Source: Tsukamurella sp. TY48 (GTDB lineage Bacteria; Actinomycetota; Actinomycetes; Mycobacteriales; Mycobacteriaceae). From it: a DNA stretch of 64,000 nucleotides. The DNA lies in the NCBI RefSeq assembly GCF_019656655.1, contig NZ_BPMV01000001.1, positions 434,001-498,000 of the forward strand. Direction: 5' to 3'. The translations under genes and the position numbers were made by a program. Below the pieces are notes generated by a model. That model saw only the letters and a program-made list of their open reading frames with translations, was not told the origin of the DNA and did not search any database. This document shows positions 1-9,027 of this stretch, one piece after another; positions within the stretch are counted from its first letter, which is position 1, and each line of letters begins with the position of its first letter.

Positions 1-5
1 TTCGA

Positions 6-30
6 TTGCGCACAATCCAGTTGTGTGCAA
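6..30. promoter_or_regulatory. Palindromic operator of OhrR
   Basis: Two 10-base arms, TTGCGCACAA and TTGTGTGCAA, are separated by 5 bases and form an inverted repeat with a single mismatch. The site lies just before the MarR/OhrR-family gene. OhrR proteins are homodimers that bind such AT-flanked palindromes and repress themselves and ohr. Its position favours translation from the GTG at 41 rather than the GTG at 23, which would lie inside the operator. Assignment is by position and symmetry. Confidence 0.65.
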
Positions 31-40
31 TATTCGAGGA

Positions 41-466
41 GTGGAACACGAGGAGCTGCTGGACTCACAGGTCTGCTTCGCGTTGTACTCGGCCTCGAAA
101 GTCGCCGCCAACGCGTACCGCGAGGGACTGTCGACCTTGGGCCTGACCTACACCCAGTACGTCACGCTGCTGGCGCTCTGGGAGCAGGACGGCATCACCG
201 TCTCCGCCCTGGGCGAGCGCCTGCGGTTGGACAGCGGAACACTGTCGCCCCTCCTGCGCCGACTGGAGGCGATGGAGCTGGTGGAGCGGCGCCGCGACCA
301 GGAGGACGAGCGAATGGTCACCGTGCACGTCACCGATTCCGGGCGCGCGATGCAGCCCCGGGTTGCGGCGGTGCAGCGCGAGGTGCGCGAACGCTTCAAC
401 CTGTCCCCCGACGAAGCGAAGACCCTCCGCGACCTCGCCAAGCGCTTCTGCGCGGTCCACGACTGA
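41..466 (+). CDS. ohrR: Organic hydroperoxide sensor OhrR (MarR family)
   Basis: A 141-residue winged-helix repressor that senses organic peroxides through a thiol. The N-terminal motif SQVCFALYSASK carries the conserved peroxidatic cysteine (Cys12 from the GTG at 41), followed by the OhrR-typical LTYTQYVTLLALWE and a MarR winged helix (SGTLSPLLRRLE, then RRDQEDER). A second cysteine near the C terminus (about residue 137, RFCAVHD) suggests the two-cysteine disulfide mechanism known from Xanthomonas OhrR. The peroxide reductase gene ohr follows 33 bases downstream, so this is the classical ohrR-ohr pair. An in-frame GTG at 23 is an alternative start but overlaps the operator. Confidence 0.9.
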   Translation: MEHEELLDSQVCFALYSASKVAANAYREGLSTLGLTYTQYVTLLALWEQDGITVSALGERLRLDSGTLSPLLRRLEAMELVERRRDQEDERMVTVHVTDSGRAMQPRVAAVQREVRERFNLSPDEAKTLRDLAKRFCAVHD

Positions 467-499
467 TCTCATTCATCCCCCATCACGAGGAGTCACAGC

Positions 500-925
500 A
501 TGATCGACGTCAAGTACACCGCCGAGGCGATCGCCACGGGCGCCGGCCGCGACGGCCACGTCCGCACCGACGACGGCCGGGTCGACCTGGATCTCGCGAT
601 CCCCGTCGGCATGGGCGGCAGCGGCGAAGGCTCGAACCCCGAGCAGCTCTTCGCATCCGGCTACGCCGCCTGCTTCCACTCCGCACTGCAGCTCGTGGCA
701 CGTACCCGCAAGGTCGCGATCGACGGATCGAGTGTCGGTGCGCGCGTGGGCATCGGCCCGAACGGTGACGGCGGATTCGCGCTCGTCGTGACGCTCGAAG
801 TGATCATTCCCGAGCTGGATACGGCCACCGCGCAAGAGCTCGCCGATGCCGCGCACCAGGTGTGCCCCTACTCCAATGCCGTCCGCGGCAATGTCGACGT
901 CACCGTGACCGTCGCCGACGACTGA
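500..925 (+). CDS. ohr: Organic hydroperoxide reductase Ohr (OsmC family)
   Basis: A 141-residue cytoplasmic OsmC/Ohr-fold thiol peroxidase that reduces organic hydroperoxides to alcohols, normally recycled by lipoylated enzymes. Both catalytic cysteines are visible: Cys58 in YAACFHSAL and Cys122 in HQVCPYSNAV, with the NPEQLFASGY motif ahead of the first. It has a good ribosome-binding site (CGAGGAG) before the ATG. It is expected to be derepressed through OhrR when peroxide oxidises the repressor. Confidence 0.95.
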   Translation: MIDVKYTAEAIATGAGRDGHVRTDDGRVDLDLAIPVGMGGSGEGSNPEQLFASGYAACFHSALQLVARTRKVAIDGSSVGARVGIGPNGDGGFALVVTLEVIIPELDTATAQELADAAHQVCPYSNAVRGNVDVTVTVADD

Positions 926-952
926 CCTTCGAAACCCTCTGAGGAGACCATC

Positions 953-1948
953 ATGCGCGCACTCATGCACGACGAATTCGGCGATCCCGCAACCGTGCTC
1001 AGCGTCAAGGAGATCCCGGCGCCCGAGCCCCGTCCGGGTCAGGTACTGATCCGTACCCTGCTCGCCTCCATCCACAACCATGACCTGTGGACCGTGAAGG
1101 GCGACTACGGCTACAAGCCCACCCTCCCCGCCCGCAGCGGCTCCGAGGCCGTCGGCGTGATCGAGGCGCTCGGCGAGGGCGTCACCGGATTGTCCGTGGG
1201 CCAGCGGGTGATGACCGGCGGCGCGTTCGGCACCTGGGCCGAGTACTTCGTGGCCAACGCCGACACCGTGCTGCCCGTTCCCGACGCCATCCCCGACGAG
1301 GCTGCGGCCCAACTGTTCGCGATGCCCTTCAGCGCCGCATCGCTGCTGGAGTACCTCCAGGTGCAGCCCGGCGGGTGGATCGTGCAGAACGCCGCCAACG
1401 GTATGGTCGGCGGCCTCCTCGCGCAGCTCGCCGCGGCCCGCGGCGTGAACGTGACTGGTCTGGTCCGGCGGTCGGCGGCGGTCGAGGAACTCGCAGCGCT
1501 CGGCATCTCCAACGTGATCGCCACCGACACCCCCGACTGGCGCGAGCGCGCCGCCGCCCTCCCGGGCGACACGGGATACGCCGCCGCGGTCGACTCGGTG
1601 GGCGGCTCCGCGAGCACCGACCTGGCCCGGCTGCTCGGACAGCGCGGCACCCTCGTCTCCTTCGGCGCCATGAGCGCGGCCGGCGCGGGACAGACCGCAC
1701 TGCTGGAGATCCCCGTGAACGACGTGATCTTCAAGGAGCTCACCATCAAGGGCTTCTGGGGCCGCACGGTGAGCCAGGAGATGGCGCCCGCGAAACGTCG
1801 CGAACTGGTCGAGGAGATCGTGCGCGGCGCCGCCGCAGGCACCCTGAAGCTGCCCGTGGACGGGATCTACGACTTCGACCGGATCGCCGACGCGGCGACC
1901 GCGAACGGGCGCCCCGGGCGCTCGGGCAAGATCCTGCTCCGCCCGTGA
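953..1948 (+). CDS. Zinc-independent MDR oxidoreductase (enoyl reductase-like)
   Basis: A 331-residue medium-chain dehydrogenase/reductase. It has an N-terminal GroES-like half with the NHDLWTVKGDYGYKP segment, then a Rossmann half with NAANGMVGGLLAQLAA at about residues 146-161 for NADPH. No structural or catalytic zinc cysteine cluster is seen. The pattern resembles trans-2-enoyl thioester reductases and quinone oxidoreductases (MECR/ETR group) rather than true alcohol dehydrogenases. GAGGAG precedes the ATG. It follows ohr closely, so it may be part of the peroxide-response operon, perhaps handling lipid-peroxide aldehydes or enones; the substrate is inferred only. Confidence 0.8.
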   Translation: MRALMHDEFGDPATVLSVKEIPAPEPRPGQVLIRTLLASIHNHDLWTVKGDYGYKPTLPARSGSEAVGVIEALGEGVTGLSVGQRVMTGGAFGTWAEYFVANADTVLPVPDAIPDEAAAQLFAMPFSAASLLEYLQVQPGGWIVQNAANGMVGGLLAQLAAARGVNVTGLVRRSAAVEELAALGISNVIATDTPDWRERAAALPGDTGYAAAVDSVGGSASTDLARLLGQRGTLVSFGAMSAAGAGQTALLEIPVNDVIFKELTIKGFWGRTVSQEMAPAKRRELVEEIVRGAAAGTLKLPVDGIYDFDRIADAATANGRPGRSGKILLRP

Positions 1949-2700
1949 CTCTCGGCCAAGGCGGCGCCGGTGACCGTTCCCGCTTGGCGGCGATCGGCGC
2001 CTCGTCGGACGATTTCTCCGTGGCGACGATCGCCCGGCTGTGCCCACCGTCGAACGGATCGATCCTCGATGTGGGCTGCGGCACGGGCGATCTCGCCCGC
2101 CGCCTGGCACGAGAGGTGGTGCCCGAGGGCACCGTCACCGCCCTCGACCGGGACGTTTCCGCGATCGGCGCCGACACCGGCGGCCTCGCCGTGGTGACTG
2201 CCGATCTGTCGACCTGGTCGCCCACCGAGGGCATCGCCTACGACGTGGTGCATGCGCGGTACGTGCTCGCCCACCTGCCCGATCCCGCTGCGGCGCTCGC
2301 GCGGATCTGCTCCTGGGTACGACCGCACGGACACATCGTGATCACCGAACCGCTGGCCCTGCACCTGGACCCGGTGACACCGCAGGCGGTGCGGCGGGTG
2401 TTCGACGGCTATCACTCCTGGGCGGAGCGCGGTGGCATGTCGCTCAGCTTCGCCACCGCCGCAGCCGGACTCATCGCAGCGGCCGGCGGCACGGACATCA
2501 CCGTCGAGACCCGGATTTCGCGGTTCGGCGGCGGGCCGGGTGTGGACCGCTGGGCGGCGCTCATCCGGCCGGTCGCCGACCGGCTGCGCGAGGGCGGCGT
2601 GGCGGGCGCGGATCTCGACGAGTTCTTCACCGCCGCGGACGATCCCGCCGTGCACGTGGCGCCGCAGTTGATCGTGACCACTGCAGCGCGCCTGCCCTGA
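1945..2700 (+). CDS. Class I SAM-dependent methyltransferase
   Basis: A 251-residue protein with the class I SAM-binding motif ILDVGCGTGDLARRLA near residue 40, an acidic post-I strand (TALDRD), and a motif-IV region DVVHARYVLAHLPDP typical of the methyltransferase 11/25 families. The GTG start overlaps the stop of the preceding dehydrogenase (GTGA, 4 bases), so the two are probably translationally coupled. The acceptor substrate cannot be told from the sequence. Confidence 0.85.
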   Translation: MTLGQGGAGDRSRLAAIGASSDDFSVATIARLCPPSNGSILDVGCGTGDLARRLAREVVPEGTVTALDRDVSAIGADTGGLAVVTADLSTWSPTEGIAYDVVHARYVLAHLPDPAAALARICSWVRPHGHIVITEPLALHLDPVTPQAVRRVFDGYHSWAERGGMSLSFATAAAGLIAAAGGTDITVETRISRFGGGPGVDRWAALIRPVADRLREGGVAGADLDEFFTAADDPAVHVAPQLIVTTAARLP

Positions 2701-2701
2701 C

Positions 2702-3109
2702 TCAGCCGAGGAGGCGCTTGCGGGTGTTCAAACCCTGCGACAGCAGGAAGGCCACGAAGTCTCGGAGCGCATCGCCGCCGAGTTCGCTTGCCGGGAACGA
2801 GTACTGGAGCACCAGATCGGCCGAGACCTCGCGCCGCATCAACCGCAGCGTCCCGAATTGAATCGACTCACCTGCCGCCTCCACATCGGCGACCAACCGG
2901 TCGGACAGCGGCAGGTCCAAAGCGATCACCTGGGTCACGGAGTAGAAGTCCAGCCCCTCCGACAACTCGTCGACCTGCACGGAGGCCGGTGCTTCGCCGA
3001 ATTCGATGCGGATGGTCCCCTCGGCGTCCCGGCGGAGGGGGACGACGGTCCCGAGGGCCGCCTCCAGCCGCCGGCGCAATACGTCGAAGCGCGCGGTGGG
3101 GTCCGTCAC
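2702..3109 (-). CDS. YbjN-domain protein
   Basis: A 135-residue protein with the YbjN (putative sensory transduction regulator) pattern: an N-terminal helix, a central strand set with [15 protein letters not shown], then [13 protein letters not shown]-like strands and a C-terminal helix. The fold is shared with type III secretion chaperones. Its GTG start overlaps the uppS stop by 4 bases (GTGA), so it is the downstream partner of uppS. Its function is not established. It ends 1 base from the end of the converging methyltransferase gene. Confidence 0.75.
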   Translation of the reverse strand: MTDPTARFDVLRRRLEAALGTVVPLRRDAEGTIRIEFGEAPASVQVDELSEGLDFYSVTQVIALDLPLSDRLVADVEAAGESIQFGTLRLMRREVSADLVLQYSFPASELGGDALRDFVAFLLSQGLNTRKRLLG

Positions 3110-3918
3110 TTGGTGCCGCCGAATCGCCGGTCCCGCTTGGCGTACTCGAGGCACGCCTCCCAGAGGTTGCGGCGATCGAAATCGGGGAACAGCGTGTCCT
3201 GGTACACGTACTCGGCGTAGGCGCTCTCCCACAGCAGGAAGTTCGACGACCGCTTCTCGCCCGACGGCCGCAGGAACAGGTCCACATCGGGCATGTCCGG
3301 CTGGTACAGGTAGTGAGCGAAGGTCTGCTCGGTGATGCCCTCCGGCTTGATCTCCCCCGCCGCCGCACGGCGGGCGATCTCACGCGTGGCGTCGACGATC
3401 TCGGCGCGGCCGCCGTAGTTGACGCACATCGTGAGCGTCATCACGGTGTTGTTCTTGGTGAGCTCCTCCGCGACCTCGAGCTCCTTGATCACGCTGCGCC
3501 ACAGGCGCGGACGGCGTCCGGCCCATTTCACGCGCACGCCCATCTCGTTCATCTCATCGCGGCGGCGGCGGATCACATCGCGGTTGAAGCCCATGAGGAA
3601 GCGCACCTCGTCGGGACTGCGCGACCAGTTCTCGGTCGAGAAGGCGTACGCCGAGAGGTTCTTCACCCCCAGCTCGATGCACCCGCACACGGTGTCCATG
3701 AGCACCGCCTCGCCCTGCTCGTGCCCCTTGGTGCGCGGCAGACCGCGGTCCTGCGCCCAGCGGCCGTTGCCGTCCATCACCAGTGCCACGTGGTTGGGCA
3801 CCAGCTCCGCGGGGATCTCCGGGGGTGTGGCACCCGAAGGATGCGGGTCCGGCGGCCGGACGGTGCTCGACGTGGCGGTGGGGGCGGCCTTGGCCTTAGC
3901 CCGTCGCAATCCCGGCAC
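3106..3918 (-). CDS. uppS: Polyprenyl diphosphate synthase (cis-prenyltransferase)
   Basis: A 270-residue cis-prenyltransferase that makes the long-chain polyprenyl (in mycobacteria, decaprenyl) diphosphate carrier for cell-wall synthesis. It shows VMDGNGRWA (catalytic Asp49), the [13 protein letters not shown] motif, and the C-terminal [17 protein letters not shown] with GE and R residues that bind the homoallylic substrate. The start is GTG and overlaps the end of recO by 23 bases. A low-complexity N-terminal extension of about 40 residues precedes the conserved core, as in other mycobacterial UppS proteins. Confidence 0.95.
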   Translation of the reverse strand: MPGLRRAKAKAAPTATSSTVRPPDPHPSGATPPEIPAELVPNHVALVMDGNGRWAQDRGLPRTKGHEQGEAVLMDTVCGCIELGVKNLSAYAFSTENWSRSPDEVRFLMGFNRDVIRRRRDEMNEMGVRVKWAGRRPRLWRSVIKELEVAEELTKNNTVMTLTMCVNYGGRAEIVDATREIARRAAAGEIKPEGITEQTFAHYLYQPDMPDVDLFLRPSGEKRSSNFLLWESAYAEYVYQDTLFPDFDRRNLWEACLEYAKRDRRFGGTK

Positions 3919-4699
3919 CGTCTACCTCCGTTCCCCCGGCTCCCGTCGCCGAGGCCGAACTGTGCGGCGCATGCCGCTCGATCATGGGCAGCGATCGCAA
4001 CTGCCGTCCTACATGCCACTGTAGGTGCGCCGCGGCCAGACCGTTCGCCTGGCGACGCACCCGATCCCCCGTGGTCTCGGCGAAATCGAAATCTGCCCTG
4101 GCCAGAGCCACCAACAGGTCCAGCACGCCCTGCGCCAGAACCGCCGACCCCGCGGGGCGGCAGTGCACGCACACCGCGCCGCCGGCCGCCACGTGGAAGG
4201 CGCGGTGCGGGCCGTCGTCGCCGCAGCGGGCGCACAGGGTGAGCGCCGGGGCCCAGCCCGCGGCGTCCATCGCGCGGAGCAGGAAGGAGATGAGGATCAG
4301 CTCGCGGTCGCGCATGCCCCCGGCGATCGCCCGCAGTGCACCGACGGTGAGCCGGTGCAGCTCCGGTGCCGGGGCGCGCTCCTCACCCGCGAGCCGTTCC
4401 GCGGTCTCGATCACGGCGCACGCCGTGGTGTACCGCCCGTAGTCGCCGGCCAGATCACCCGAGTAGGCGGCGATGGAATGCACCTGCGTCACCGTGTCCA
4501 GGCTGCGCCCGGGGTAGAGCTGCAGATCGACGTGGGCGAACAGCTCCAGGCGGGCACCGAACCGCGACCGCGGACGGCGCACCCCCTTGGCGACCGCCCG
4601 GACCAGGCCGTTCTCCCGGGTCAGCAGCGTGAGGATGTAGTCGGCCTCCCCCAGCTTGTGCTGCCGCAGCACCACAGCGCTGTCCCGGTACGACCTCAT
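3896..4699 (-). CDS. recO: DNA repair protein RecO
   Basis: A RecO mediator of about 267 residues that helps load RecA on SSB-coated DNA in the RecFOR pathway. The N-terminal OB fold ([19 protein letters not shown], then [19 protein letters not shown]) is followed by a helical domain and a zinc-binding region with paired cysteines (LCARCGDD and AVCVHC). The start at 4699 (MRSYRD) is chosen by family resemblance; ATGs at 4705-4711 and a GTG-like start at 4729 are also in frame. uppS follows with an overlap. Confidence 0.92.
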   Translation of the reverse strand: MRSYRDSAVVLRQHKLGEADYILTLLTRENGLVRAVAKGVRRPRSRFGARLELFAHVDLQLYPGRSLDTVTQVHSIAAYSGDLAGDYGRYTTACAVIETAERLAGEERAPAPELHRLTVGALRAIAGGMRDRELILISFLLRAMDAAGWAPALTLCARCGDDGPHRAFHVAAGGAVCVHCRPAGSAVLAQGVLDLLVALARADFDFAETTGDRVRRQANGLAAAHLQWHVGRQLRSLPMIERHAPHSSASATGAGGTEVDGAGIATG

Positions 4700-4801
4700 A
4701 CCCTCCATCATCCCACCTCGGACCGACATCGGTCCCGTGTGCCGCTCGTGTCGCGGCGCCCATGGCAGACTGGGCGGTGGAACGTCACGAGGAGATACGA
4801 C

Positions 4802-4846
4802 ATGACGAACTCGAACGGAAAGGTCGACGCGCCGGAGTCGGCGTGA
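4802..4846 (+). CDS. 14-codon ORF coupled to the next gene
   Basis: ATG at 4802 has a near-ideal ribosome-binding site (AGGAG at 4790-4794, 7-base spacing) and encodes MTNSNGKVDAPESA. Its TGA overlaps the GTG of the following large ORF (GTGA, 4 bases). It could be a short translated leader, or the surviving 5' end of a gene whose remainder was replaced. It contains no obvious attenuation codons. It is supported by the site geometry only. Confidence 0.4.
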   Translation: MTNSNGKVDAPESA

Positions 4847-6435
4847 TCAGCCCCCACGACCGCCCGCACGCGGCACTCCCCCTGCGGCTCAGCATCGCGA
4901 GCTGGATGCTCGGCGACGGCTCCCCCGAGCCGCCCGTCGTCGGGGAGATCGGCGAATACCGGATCGGCTTCCGCGAGGAGGCCGATCACGACCCCAGTGA
5001 CGCCGCCGTGAGCGAACTCATCGGCACCGCGACATCAGAGGGTGAACCCACCCCGTTCGGCCGCCGGGGCGAGACGAAGAAGTTGTGCTGGCCGACGACG
5101 CTGCAGGGACCCGGGTGGGAGGTCTCCTGGATGTCGCCGCGACCGCCCGGCGGCGTCGAACGTGTACGCGGCTCCGTCTACGCGGACCACGTCTACTACG
5201 GGAAACCGAAATCCGTGCGCGGCAGGATCCTTCGCGTTCAGATCGAATCGGTTCTGATGCGGGTGAACCACGAACTGGGTCGGTGGGAGGCGATCCCGGG
5301 AACGTACGAGTACAGGGACGTGGAAACCTGCCCGCAGTGGTTCGGCGGGCGCGAGACGACCGGCCCGGACGAGGCTCGGGAGGAGTGGGCAGCCATCGTC
5401 GACCTCGACCTCGCCGTGCCCCCGCCGGACCTGACCCCCAGGCTTCTACCGGGGGCCGTAGCGGTCGACGGTGACGTCGCATGGATCGCCGACTGGTCAC
5501 GCCCGATCGTCGTGCGGTTGGACCTGAGCACGAACGACATCCGCGAGTACGTCCTCCCCGAACCGGTCGGCGGCTTCAGCGGCGCGCCGCCGATCTGGTG
5601 CGACGGCCGCACCTGCTGGATCGGCAGGCCCACCGGCCTCTATCGGATCGCCGGCGACGACGTGCGAAAGGTCTGCGACGAGCCACCGGATCAGGTGTTG
5701 CGCGGGCACGGCGGGCGACTCCTGGTGATCAACCGGAGGGAGAGTTCACGCCTGCACCTGCTTCCTGATGGCGCAGATGAGCTGCCTCCCTTCCTCTTCG
5801 AGGGCGGATGGATGGAATCGGCGATCACTGCCGCCGACGGCTTCCTGCTGCTGATGTCGAACGGCGCGACGGACCCCGAGGACCGGAATCATCGGCTCGT
5901 CCGGGTCGGCGCCAGCGGGTCCGTCGATGTCGGCCCCGTCCTGCACGAGCTCGGCCCCAACCCCGGCGGCCTCTCCGGGCGGCCGGTACGGATCAACGGC
6001 TCCCATGCGGGGCTCGCGGCTGTCGAGGACCGCGATGGATCCCCACGTGTGCAATGGGTCGACGGCTACGAGGTTCAGCGCGATCTCACGGTGCAGCTCA
6101 TCAGCGGCGAGCCGCAACCACCGCGCACTTACGCAGCACTCGATGGCGAGCCATGGACCGTCGTTTGGGTGCCCGGCGACCGAGATCGGAGCCAGTGGTG
6201 GGAGTTCGATGAGCCGTGCCCGCACCCCGAGGACGAGGACGCCCGACTCCTCGTCCGGCTGCACCCCGAAACGCTCCAGCCCGTCGCGATCGCGCCCGTT
6301 CCCTTCCAGCATCCGACGGTGGCGCGCCACGGCGACGACTTCCTCGTGGCGACCGTCTCTGCCCTCTACCGCTGGAGCGGAACCGGCTACTCGGAGCTCG
6401 TCGAGATCCCCGTCGCCCAGATGCTCGCCCGCTAG
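4843..6435 (+). CDS. Uncharacterised protein with beta-propeller-like C-terminal half
   Basis: A protein of about 530 residues that I do not recognise. No signal peptide or membrane segment is evident. From about residue 200 onward there are repeated strand-rich units (VAVDGDVAWIADWSRPIVVRLDL, shown in part, then WCDGRTCWIGRPTGLYRIAG and VARHGDDFLVATVSALYRW) suggestive of a beta-propeller. The N-terminal third looks globular. The GTG at 4843 is preferred because upstream in-frame codons (ATG 4762) read through a ribosome-binding site used by the 14-codon ORF. The stop codon lies in a CTAG palindrome shared with the converging era stop. Confidence 0.6.
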   Translation: MISPHDRPHAALPLRLSIASWMLGDGSPEPPVVGEIGEYRIGFREEADHDPSDAAVSELIGTATSEGEPTPFGRRGETKKLCWPTTLQGPGWEVSWMSPRPPGGVERVRGSVYADHVYYGKPKSVRGRILRVQIESVLMRVNHELGRWEAIPGTYEYRDVETCPQWFGGRETTGPDEAREEWAAIVDLDLAVPPPDLTPRLLPGAVAVDGDVAWIADWSRPIVVRLDLSTNDIREYVLPEPVGGFSGAPPIWCDGRTCWIGRPTGLYRIAGDDVRKVCDEPPDQVLRGHGGRLLVINRRESSRLHLLPDGADELPPFLFEGGWMESAITAADGFLLLMSNGATDPEDRNHRLVRVGASGSVDVGPVLHELGPNPGGLSGRPVRINGSHAGLAAVEDRDGSPRVQWVDGYEVQRDLTVQLISGEPQPPRTYAALDGEPWTVVWVPGDRDRSQWWEFDEPCPHPEDEDARLLVRLHPETLQPVAIAPVPFQHPTVARHGDDFLVATVSALYRWSGTGYSELVEIPVAQMLAR

Positions 6436-7397
6436 AAGCCCAGGCGGCCCAGCTGCTTCGGGTCGCGCTGCCAGTCCTTGGCGACCTTCACATGCAGCGA
6501 TAGGAACACCTTGCGGCCCAGCAGCTTCTCGATCTCCGTGCGCGCCTCGGTGCCCACGGCCTTCAGGCGCGAGCCGCCCTTGCCGATGATGATGGCCTTC
6601 TGCGAGGGCCGCTCCACGTAGAGCAGCGCGTGCACATCGAGCATCCCCGGCTTGCCGGACTTCTCCTGCGCGTCGGTCTTCTCGCGCTCGAGCACCTCCT
6701 CGATCACCACCGCCAGCGAGTGCGGGAGCTCGTCGCGCACGCCCTCCAGTGCGGCCTCGCGGATCAGCTCGGCCATCATGGTGTCGTCGTCGGTGTCGGT
6801 CACCTCGTCGTCCGGGTAGAACGCCGGACCGGGCTGCATCTTCGACGCCAGCAACTGGACCAGGTCCTCGACCTGCTCCCCCGATGCGGCCGACACCGGG
6901 ATCACATCGCTGCCCTCGCCGAGGAACTTCGAGACCGCCAGCAGCTGCTCGGCCACCTTGTCGCGGCCCACCTTGTCGATCTTCGTGACCACGCCCAGCA
7001 GCGGCGTGCGCGGCGCCATGTGCCGCACCTGATCGAGGATGTACTTGTCACCGGGACCGATCTTCTCGTCCGCGGGAATCGTGAGGCAGATGATGTCGAC
7101 CTCGGAGTAGGTGTCACGCACCAGATCGTTGAGCCGCTGCCCCAGCAGCGTGCGGGGCCGGTGCAGACCGGGCGTGTCCACCAGCACCAGCTGGCAGTTC
7201 GGGCGGTTGACGATGCCGCGGATGGTGGAACGCGTCGTCTGCGGCCGCGAGCTGGTGATCGCCACCTTGGTCCCCACGAGCGCGTTCGTCAGCGTCGACT
7301 TGCCGGTGTTCGGCCGTCCCACGAAACAGACGAACCCCGAACGGAATTCCGTCTCGTCGCCGTCTTCCTGCTCGACCGCATCAGGAGCGTCGGTCAT
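6432..7397 (-). CDS. era: GTPase Era
   Basis: A 321-residue ribosome-biogenesis GTPase that binds the 3' end of 16S rRNA. G1 is GRPNTGKST, G3 DTPGLHRPR, G4 TKID, and a C-terminal KH domain carries IIGKGGSRLKAVG. Asn-Thr in G1 and Thr-Lys in G4 are common actinobacterial variants. Its ATG overlaps the stop of the upstream deaminase-like gene by 4 bases, so it belongs to the block that runs from phoH to era. Confidence 0.97.
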   Translation of the reverse strand: MTDAPDAVEQEDGDETEFRSGFVCFVGRPNTGKSTLTNALVGTKVAITSSRPQTTRSTIRGIVNRPNCQLVLVDTPGLHRPRTLLGQRLNDLVRDTYSEVDIICLTIPADEKIGPGDKYILDQVRHMAPRTPLLGVVTKIDKVGRDKVAEQLLAVSKFLGEGSDVIPVSAASGEQVEDLVQLLASKMQPGPAFYPDDEVTDTDDDTMMAELIREAALEGVRDELPHSLAVVIEEVLEREKTDAQEKSGKPGMLDVHALLYVERPSQKAIIIGKGGSRLKAVGTEARTEIEKLLGRKVFLSLHVKVAKDWQRDPKQLGRLGF

Positions 7398-7717
7398 CGT
7401 CGGACCTCCCCGGCCGCGTCCACCAGTAGAACGTGCGCCTGCGGCGTCACCTCGCGCAGGGCGGCCACGCCGGGGTCGGCACCGTCGACCTCGCCGATCA
7501 GCACCGCTGCCTCGAACCCCTGCGCGCCGGAGCTGACCGCGGAGGCCACCGCCACCTGCAGGGCGGTGAGCGACAGCGACGACAGGGCCACGGGCGCACC
7601 GGCGTAGCTCCGGCCGTCCGCATCCCGCACCGCGGCGCCGTGATCGGCACCCGCCCGGCCCATGGCGCCGCGCGCCAGCGTGACGAGCTTGCGGTCCTCC
7701 TCGCTGAGGTCGCTCAC
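7394..7717 (-). CDS. Cytidine deaminase-like protein without zinc ligands
   Basis: A 107-residue protein between era and the CBS membrane protein, the place held by Rv2365c in M. tuberculosis. Segments such as [27 protein letters not shown] and AVLIGEV resemble the cytidine deaminase fold, but there is no cysteine at all, and neither HAE/CAE nor PCxxC zinc motifs are present. It is therefore unlikely to be a hydrolytic deaminase. It overlaps both neighbours by 4 bases, which implies coupled translation with Era. The role is unknown. Confidence 0.75.
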   Translation of the reverse strand: MSDLSEEDRKLVTLARGAMGRAGADHGAAVRDADGRSYAGAPVALSSLSLTALQVAVASAVSSGAQGFEAAVLIGEVDGADPGVAALREVTPQAHVLLVDAAGEVRR

Positions 7718-9024
7718 ACGGTCTCCTTCTCGTCCGCCTCGGCGGCGGTGGTCTCGTTGTCGTCGTCGGCGCGGCGCACCACGACGGTGGTTATCCGCAT
7801 CCTCCCACGGCGATCCGTGGATCCCTCAGCCTCCAGCAGCAGGCCGTGCGCGCGCGCCTCACTGCCGGGCAGCGGCACACGCCCGAGCGACAGTCCGAGC
7901 AGACCGCCGACGGTGTCGACCTCGTCCTCCTCGATGTCCTCGTCGTACAGCTCTCCCAGCGATTCGAGGTCCAGGCGCGCGGACACGCGGTAGATCCCGT
8001 CGCCGAGGTCCTCGACCGGCGCGATCTCGTCGGCGTCGTACTCGTCGGTGATCTCGCCGACGATCTCCTCCAGCACATCCTCGATGGTCACCAAGCCTGC
8101 GATGGAGCCGTACTCGTTCACCAGCACGGCCATGTGGTTGTTGGTGAGCTGCATCTCGCGGAGCAAGGCGTCCACGGGCTTGGAATCGGGCACGAAGACC
8201 GCGGCGCGGGCGAGCGTACCCACCTCGATCGCGTGCGTGTCCACGCCGTCGGGCAGCGCCACGAGGTCCTTGAGGTACACCACGCCCTGCACATCGTCGA
8301 CGTTCTCGCCGATCACGGGGATGCGTGAATGACCGGAGCGCACGGCGAGCCGGATCGCCTGGGACACCGTCTTATCCGATTCGATCCACACGATCTCGGG
8401 CCGCGGCACCATTACCTCGCGGGCAGCGGTGTCGCCGAGTTCGAAGACCGACTGGATCATCTTGCCCTCGTCCTCGTCGACCACGCCGCGCTGCTGCGCC
8501 ATGTCCACGAGCTCGCGCAGCTCGACCTCCGTCGCGAAAGGGCCGTTGCGGAAGCCGCGGCCGGGTGTGACGGCGTTACCGAGCAGGATGAGCAAGCGGG
8601 TGATCGGCCCCATCAGGGTGGCGATCACCTGCATCGGCAGCGCCGCAGCGCAACCCAGTGAGTAGGCGTGCTGGCGGCCGAGGGTGCGTGGCCCCACACC
8701 GATCAGGACGTAGCTGACCACGGTCATCGTGACGGCGGTGATCACGGCCGTCCACGCCGTGGAGAGGTAGCGGTCCATCACCATGAACATGAGCACGGTG
8801 GCGGAGATCTCGCAGGCGGTGCGCAGCAGCACCGCGAGGTTGACGTAGAGCGGACGGTTCTGCAGCACGCGTTGCAGCCGCTTCGCGCCCGGCCGGTTGT
8901 CCTCGACGAGATCCTCGACTCGGGCGGGCGAGACGGTGAGCAGAGCGGCGTCGACTGCGGCGAACAGCCCACCCAGCAGGACGAGTGCCACGACGCCGAC
9001 GACCAGCAGGATCGACGAGCTCAC
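7714..9024 (-). CDS. CNNM/CorC-type membrane protein with paired CBS domains
   Basis: A 436-residue protein of the hemolysin/CNNM (CorB/CorC) family. An N-terminal DUF21 membrane domain with about four hydrophobic segments spans roughly residues 1-190. It is followed by two CBS domains ([15 protein letters not shown] and [22 protein letters not shown]) and a C-terminal CorC_HlyC transporter-associated domain. Relatives take part in magnesium or cobalt efflux; hemolysin is only a historic name. It lies 3 bases after ybeY and overlaps the following gene by 4 bases. Confidence 0.9.
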   Translation of the reverse strand: MSSSILLVVGVVALVLLGGLFAAVDAALLTVSPARVEDLVEDNRPGAKRLQRVLQNRPLYVNLAVLLRTACEISATVLMFMVMDRYLSTAWTAVITAVTMTVVSYVLIGVGPRTLGRQHAYSLGCAAALPMQVIATLMGPITRLLILLGNAVTPGRGFRNGPFATEVELRELVDMAQQRGVVDEDEGKMIQSVFELGDTAAREVMVPRPEIVWIESDKTVSQAIRLAVRSGHSRIPVIGENVDDVQGVVYLKDLVALPDGVDTHAIEVGTLARAAVFVPDSKPVDALLREMQLTNNHMAVLVNEYGSIAGLVTIEDVLEEIVGEITDEYDADEIAPVEDLGDGIYRVSARLDLESLGELYDEDIEEDEVDTVGGLLGLSLGRVPLPGSEARAHGLLLEAEGSTDRRGRMRITTVVVRRADDDNETTAAEADEKETV

Positions 9025-9027
9025 GGA

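Noticed and set aside
473-2110. Long minus-strand ORF opposite ohr and the dehydrogenase
   Set aside because: Typical GC-rich antisense shadow: arginine/glycine/histidine-rich, no domains, and it spans two well-supported plus-strand genes. Many similar long antisense frames occur throughout the window.
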